A DNA stretch of 6,833 bases from Bacteroidales bacterium (GTDB taxonomy: Bacteria; Bacteroidota; Bacteroidia; Bacteroidales; UBA7960), in contig SKYG01000054.1 in the NCBI GenBank assembly GCA_007128045.1, positions 1 to 6,833 of the forward strand, given 5' to 3'. This document shows positions 5,266 through 6,833 of this stretch, one piece after another. The number at the start of each line of letters is the position of its first letter. Positions within the stretch are counted from its first letter, which is position 1. Made by a program: the position numbers and the translations under genes. Under the pieces are notes generated by a model that saw only the letters and a list, made by a program, of their open reading frames with translations, was not told where the DNA came from and did not search any database.

Positions 5266-6261
5266 ATGAACCCCGATAGTAACATACTCCTCTACCAAAC
5301 CGAAGACGGGCGTACCAAGCTGGAAGTACGTTTGGAGAATGAAACGGTTTGGCTTGTTCAGGAACAGATCAGCGACCTGTTTCAACGTGAAAGAAGCGTG
5401 ATTACCAAACACATCAACAACGTTTTTAAAGAGGGGGAACTGGAAGAGAAAAGCAATGTGCAAATTTTGCACATTAGTGGATCGGACCGTCCTGTAAAAT
5501 TTTACAACTTAGATGTCATCATCTCTGTAGGTTACCGTGTAAAATCGATGCGGGGCACACAGTTCAGGATATGGGCCACAGAGCGTCTTCGCGAATACCT
5601 TATCAAGGGTTTTACCATGAATGATGACTTGCTGAAAACAGGAGCCGGTTATTTCGAAGAACTCCTGGAACGCATTCGGGACATTCGCTCTTCCGAGAAA
5701 GTATTCTATCGAAAAGTGCTTGAAATTTATGCCACCAGCATTGACTATGATCCCCGTGCAGAGACTACACAACTGTTTTTTCAAACCGTGCAAAACAAAC
5801 TGCACTGGGCTACACATGGCCAAACAGCAGCTGAGGTAATATATCAACGGGCGAATGCCAAACTCCCGTTTATGGGACTTACTTCATTTAAAGGTTTAAA
5901 GCCCTCAAAACAGGAAATTTCCGTTGCAAAAAACTATCTGAGCGAACATGAATTGCAAGTGTTGAATCGTCTGGTTTCAGCTTATCTGGATATTGCCGAA
6001 GTGAATGCCATGCAGCGAAAAGCAATGGCCATGAAAGACTGGATGGAAGTGCTGGATGGTTTTATTAAAATGAGCAGACAGAATGTACTCACCGATGCCG
6101 GGAAAATATCCTCCGAACTAGCCCGCCAAAAAGCGCTTACGGAATATGATAACTACCAGAAAATATCCGAATCCGAACTTTCGGAAGTAGAAAAGCAATT
6201 TCTTGACAGCCTGGAAAAAACCCGTAAACAATTGGAAGAAAAAAAGAAAAAAAATGGATAG
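5266..6261 (+). CDS. RhuM family protein (virulence RhuM family)
   Basis: I recognise the RhuM family, named after a gene of Salmonella pathogenicity island 3; its biochemical activity is, to my knowledge, not settled. From the ATG at 5266 it has 331 residues. The N terminus (about 29-59, WLVQEQISDLFQRERSVITKHINNVF) looks like a helix-turn-helix, followed by the family hallmark NLDVIISVGYRVKSMRGTQF (81-100) and IWATERLREYLIKGF. The second half carries YFEELLERIRDIRSSEKVFY, the IDYDP block and QNKLHWATHGQTAAE. The C terminus is a charged, probably coiled-coil tail ending in KKKKNG. The frame is also open to a GTG at 5233 that overlaps the channel stop, but MNPDSNILLYQTEDG is where RhuM proteins normally begin. 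RhuM genes are accessory and often occur with restriction-modification loci; none is seen here. A stop (TAG) separates it from an in-frame wHTH fragment. Confidence 0.92.
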   Translation: MNPDSNILLYQTEDGRTKLEVRLENETVWLVQEQISDLFQRERSVITKHINNVFKEGELEEKSNVQILHISGSDRPVKFYNLDVIISVGYRVKSMRGTQFRIWATERLREYLIKGFTMNDDLLKTGAGYFEELLERIRDIRSSEKVFYRKVLEIYATSIDYDPRAETTQLFFQTVQNKLHWATHGQTAAEVIYQRANAKLPFMGLTSFKGLKPSKQEISVAKNYLSEHELQVLNRLVSAYLDIAEVNAMQRKAMAMKDWMEVLDGFIKMSRQNVLTDAGKISSELARQKALTEYDNYQKISESELSEVEKQFLDSLEKTRKQLEEKKKKNG

Positions 6262-6402
6262 CTCTACCCAAATAAGATGGCAGAAACAATCGGCATCACA
6301 GAAATGGCGATAGAAAAACAACTTGCAAAGCTCAAAGAAAAGAACATTATTAATTGGATTGGCCCGGATAAAGGAGGATACTGGGAGTTAAAACCATTGT
6401 AA
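6262..6402 (+). pseudogene. Winged-helix C-terminal fragment, 5'-truncated, in frame with RhuM
   Basis: From the ATG at 6277 this gives 41 residues, and the frame is open back to the RhuM stop at 6259-6261. The sequence MAETIGITEMAIEKQLAKLK, then EKNIINWIGPDKGGYWELKPL, is the recognition helix and wing of a winged helix-turn-helix. This type ends AlbA_2/RecG-like and some Fic-family proteins. The first helix of the domain and everything before it are missing. It is therefore most likely a remnant of a larger gene, or a domain once joined to RhuM and cut off by the TAG. It could still be translated as a tiny protein; aaggagg at 6370-6376 lies inside it and is not a start signal for it. The next gene begins 2 bp after its stop. 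Confidence 0.55.
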
Positions 6403-6404
6403 GG

Positions 6405-6833
6405 ATGACGATCAACTATAAAGACACGGAAATAACATTTACCGATGCCGGACGGGGAAACGTTTTGGTATTATTACACGGCTTTACAGAATCCCAATCT
6501 ATATGGGATGGGTTTGTAGCTACGCTGTCAGGCAGCTACAGGATTGTAACCATAGACCTTCCCGGGCATGGACAAAGCGGCTGCCTGGGGGATATCCACA
6601 CCATGGAAGAGATGGCTGGTTGTGTAAAGGCCGTCCTTGATCACTTACAGATCAGCACGTGTGTGATGGTAGGCCACTCAATGGGGGGCTATGTGTCGCT
6701 GGCTTTTTACAGGTTGTACCCTGATCATGTTAAAGGCCTGGGTCTGTTTCACAGTACCGCGGCGGCCGACAGCCAGGAAGCAATAGAAGGCCGTAACAAG
6801 GCCATAACAGCTATCAGACATAATCACAAAGAC
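6405..6833 (+). CDS. Alpha/beta hydrolase, N-terminal part (3' end outside window)
   Basis: The frame stays open for 143 residues to the window end. It has the alpha/beta-hydrolase plan: an oxyanion-hole HG motif in LLHGFTES (His25-Gly26), the DLPGHGQS loop (51-58) and the nucleophile elbow GHSMGG with Ser92 as the likely catalytic serine. The acid and histidine of the triad would lie in the missing C-terminal half. The family includes esterases, lipases, haloalkane dehalogenases, menaquinone-pathway MenH and others, so the substrate cannot be named. The ATG at 6405 begins 2 bp after the stop of the wHTH fragment. The start is plausible because the protein begins right before the first strands. 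There is no properly spaced Shine-Dalgarno, so translation may be coupled to the upstream frame. Confidence 0.9.
   Translation, partial: MTINYKDTEITFTDAGRGNVLVLLHGFTESQSIWDGFVATLSGSYRIVTIDLPGHGQSGCLGDIHTMEEMAGCVKAVLDHLQISTCVMVGHSMGGYVSLAFYRLYPDHVKGLGLFHSTAAADSQEAIEGRNKAITAIRHNHKD

Noticed and set aside
6239..6254. A7-G-A8 run at the end of RhuM as a programmed frameshift site
   Set aside because: The frame reached by a -1 slip stops after about 20 codons with no recognisable domain, while the wHTH lies in the unshifted frame. Lysine codons in a charged tail explain the run.

Overview
The window looks like chromosomal DNA of a member of the Bacteroidota, probably Bacteroidales or a relative. 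The Lnt, TyrRS and methylglyoxal synthase proteins read like the versions from that phylum. Shine-Dalgarno sites are mostly absent, and a match to the phylum's -7 promoter box (TAnnTTTG) lies just ahead of the tyrosyl-tRNA synthetase. The gaps carry the short tandem tracts and palindromes I associate with these genomes. The phylum call rests on recognition, not on a database search.

Layout. Positions 1-885 hold the C-terminal part of apolipoprotein N-acyltransferase (plus strand, cut by the window start). It converges on an extended SDR (NAD(P)-dependent epimerase/reductase-like) gene on the minus strand (1040-2077). A repeat-filled divergent gap of 224 bp separates that gene from tyrS (2302-3582, plus). 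A second repeat-rich gap leads to mgsA (3785-4249), and a third leads to a six-helix voltage-gated-type potassium channel with a C-terminal zinc ribbon (4400-5236). From there the genes are packed tightly: a RhuM-family protein (5266-6261), a 5'-truncated winged-helix fragment in the same frame directly after the RhuM stop (6262-6402), and an alpha/beta hydrolase that starts 2 bp later and runs off the end (6405-6833).

How the genes relate. Lnt (lipoprotein maturation), TyrRS (translation) and MgsA (methylglyoxal bypass of glycolysis) are housekeeping genes with no evident shared pathway. The channel, RhuM, wHTH fragment and hydrolase are co-directional and nearly gapless, so they could be co-transcribed. 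RhuM is an accessory-type gene, and the truncated wHTH behind it suggests gene turnover at this site.

The most striking structural signal is in the three gaps at 2078-2301, 3583-3784 and 4250-4399. Each contains a palindromic or tandem element beginning TGTAGGG, with 7-8 bp tandem tracts on both sides. The elements differ in their bodies but share this arrangement. No RNA gene, CRISPR array or intact insertion sequence was recognised. I found no convincing new defence system; the channel-RhuM-wHTH neighbourhood is the only candidate and the case for it is weak.
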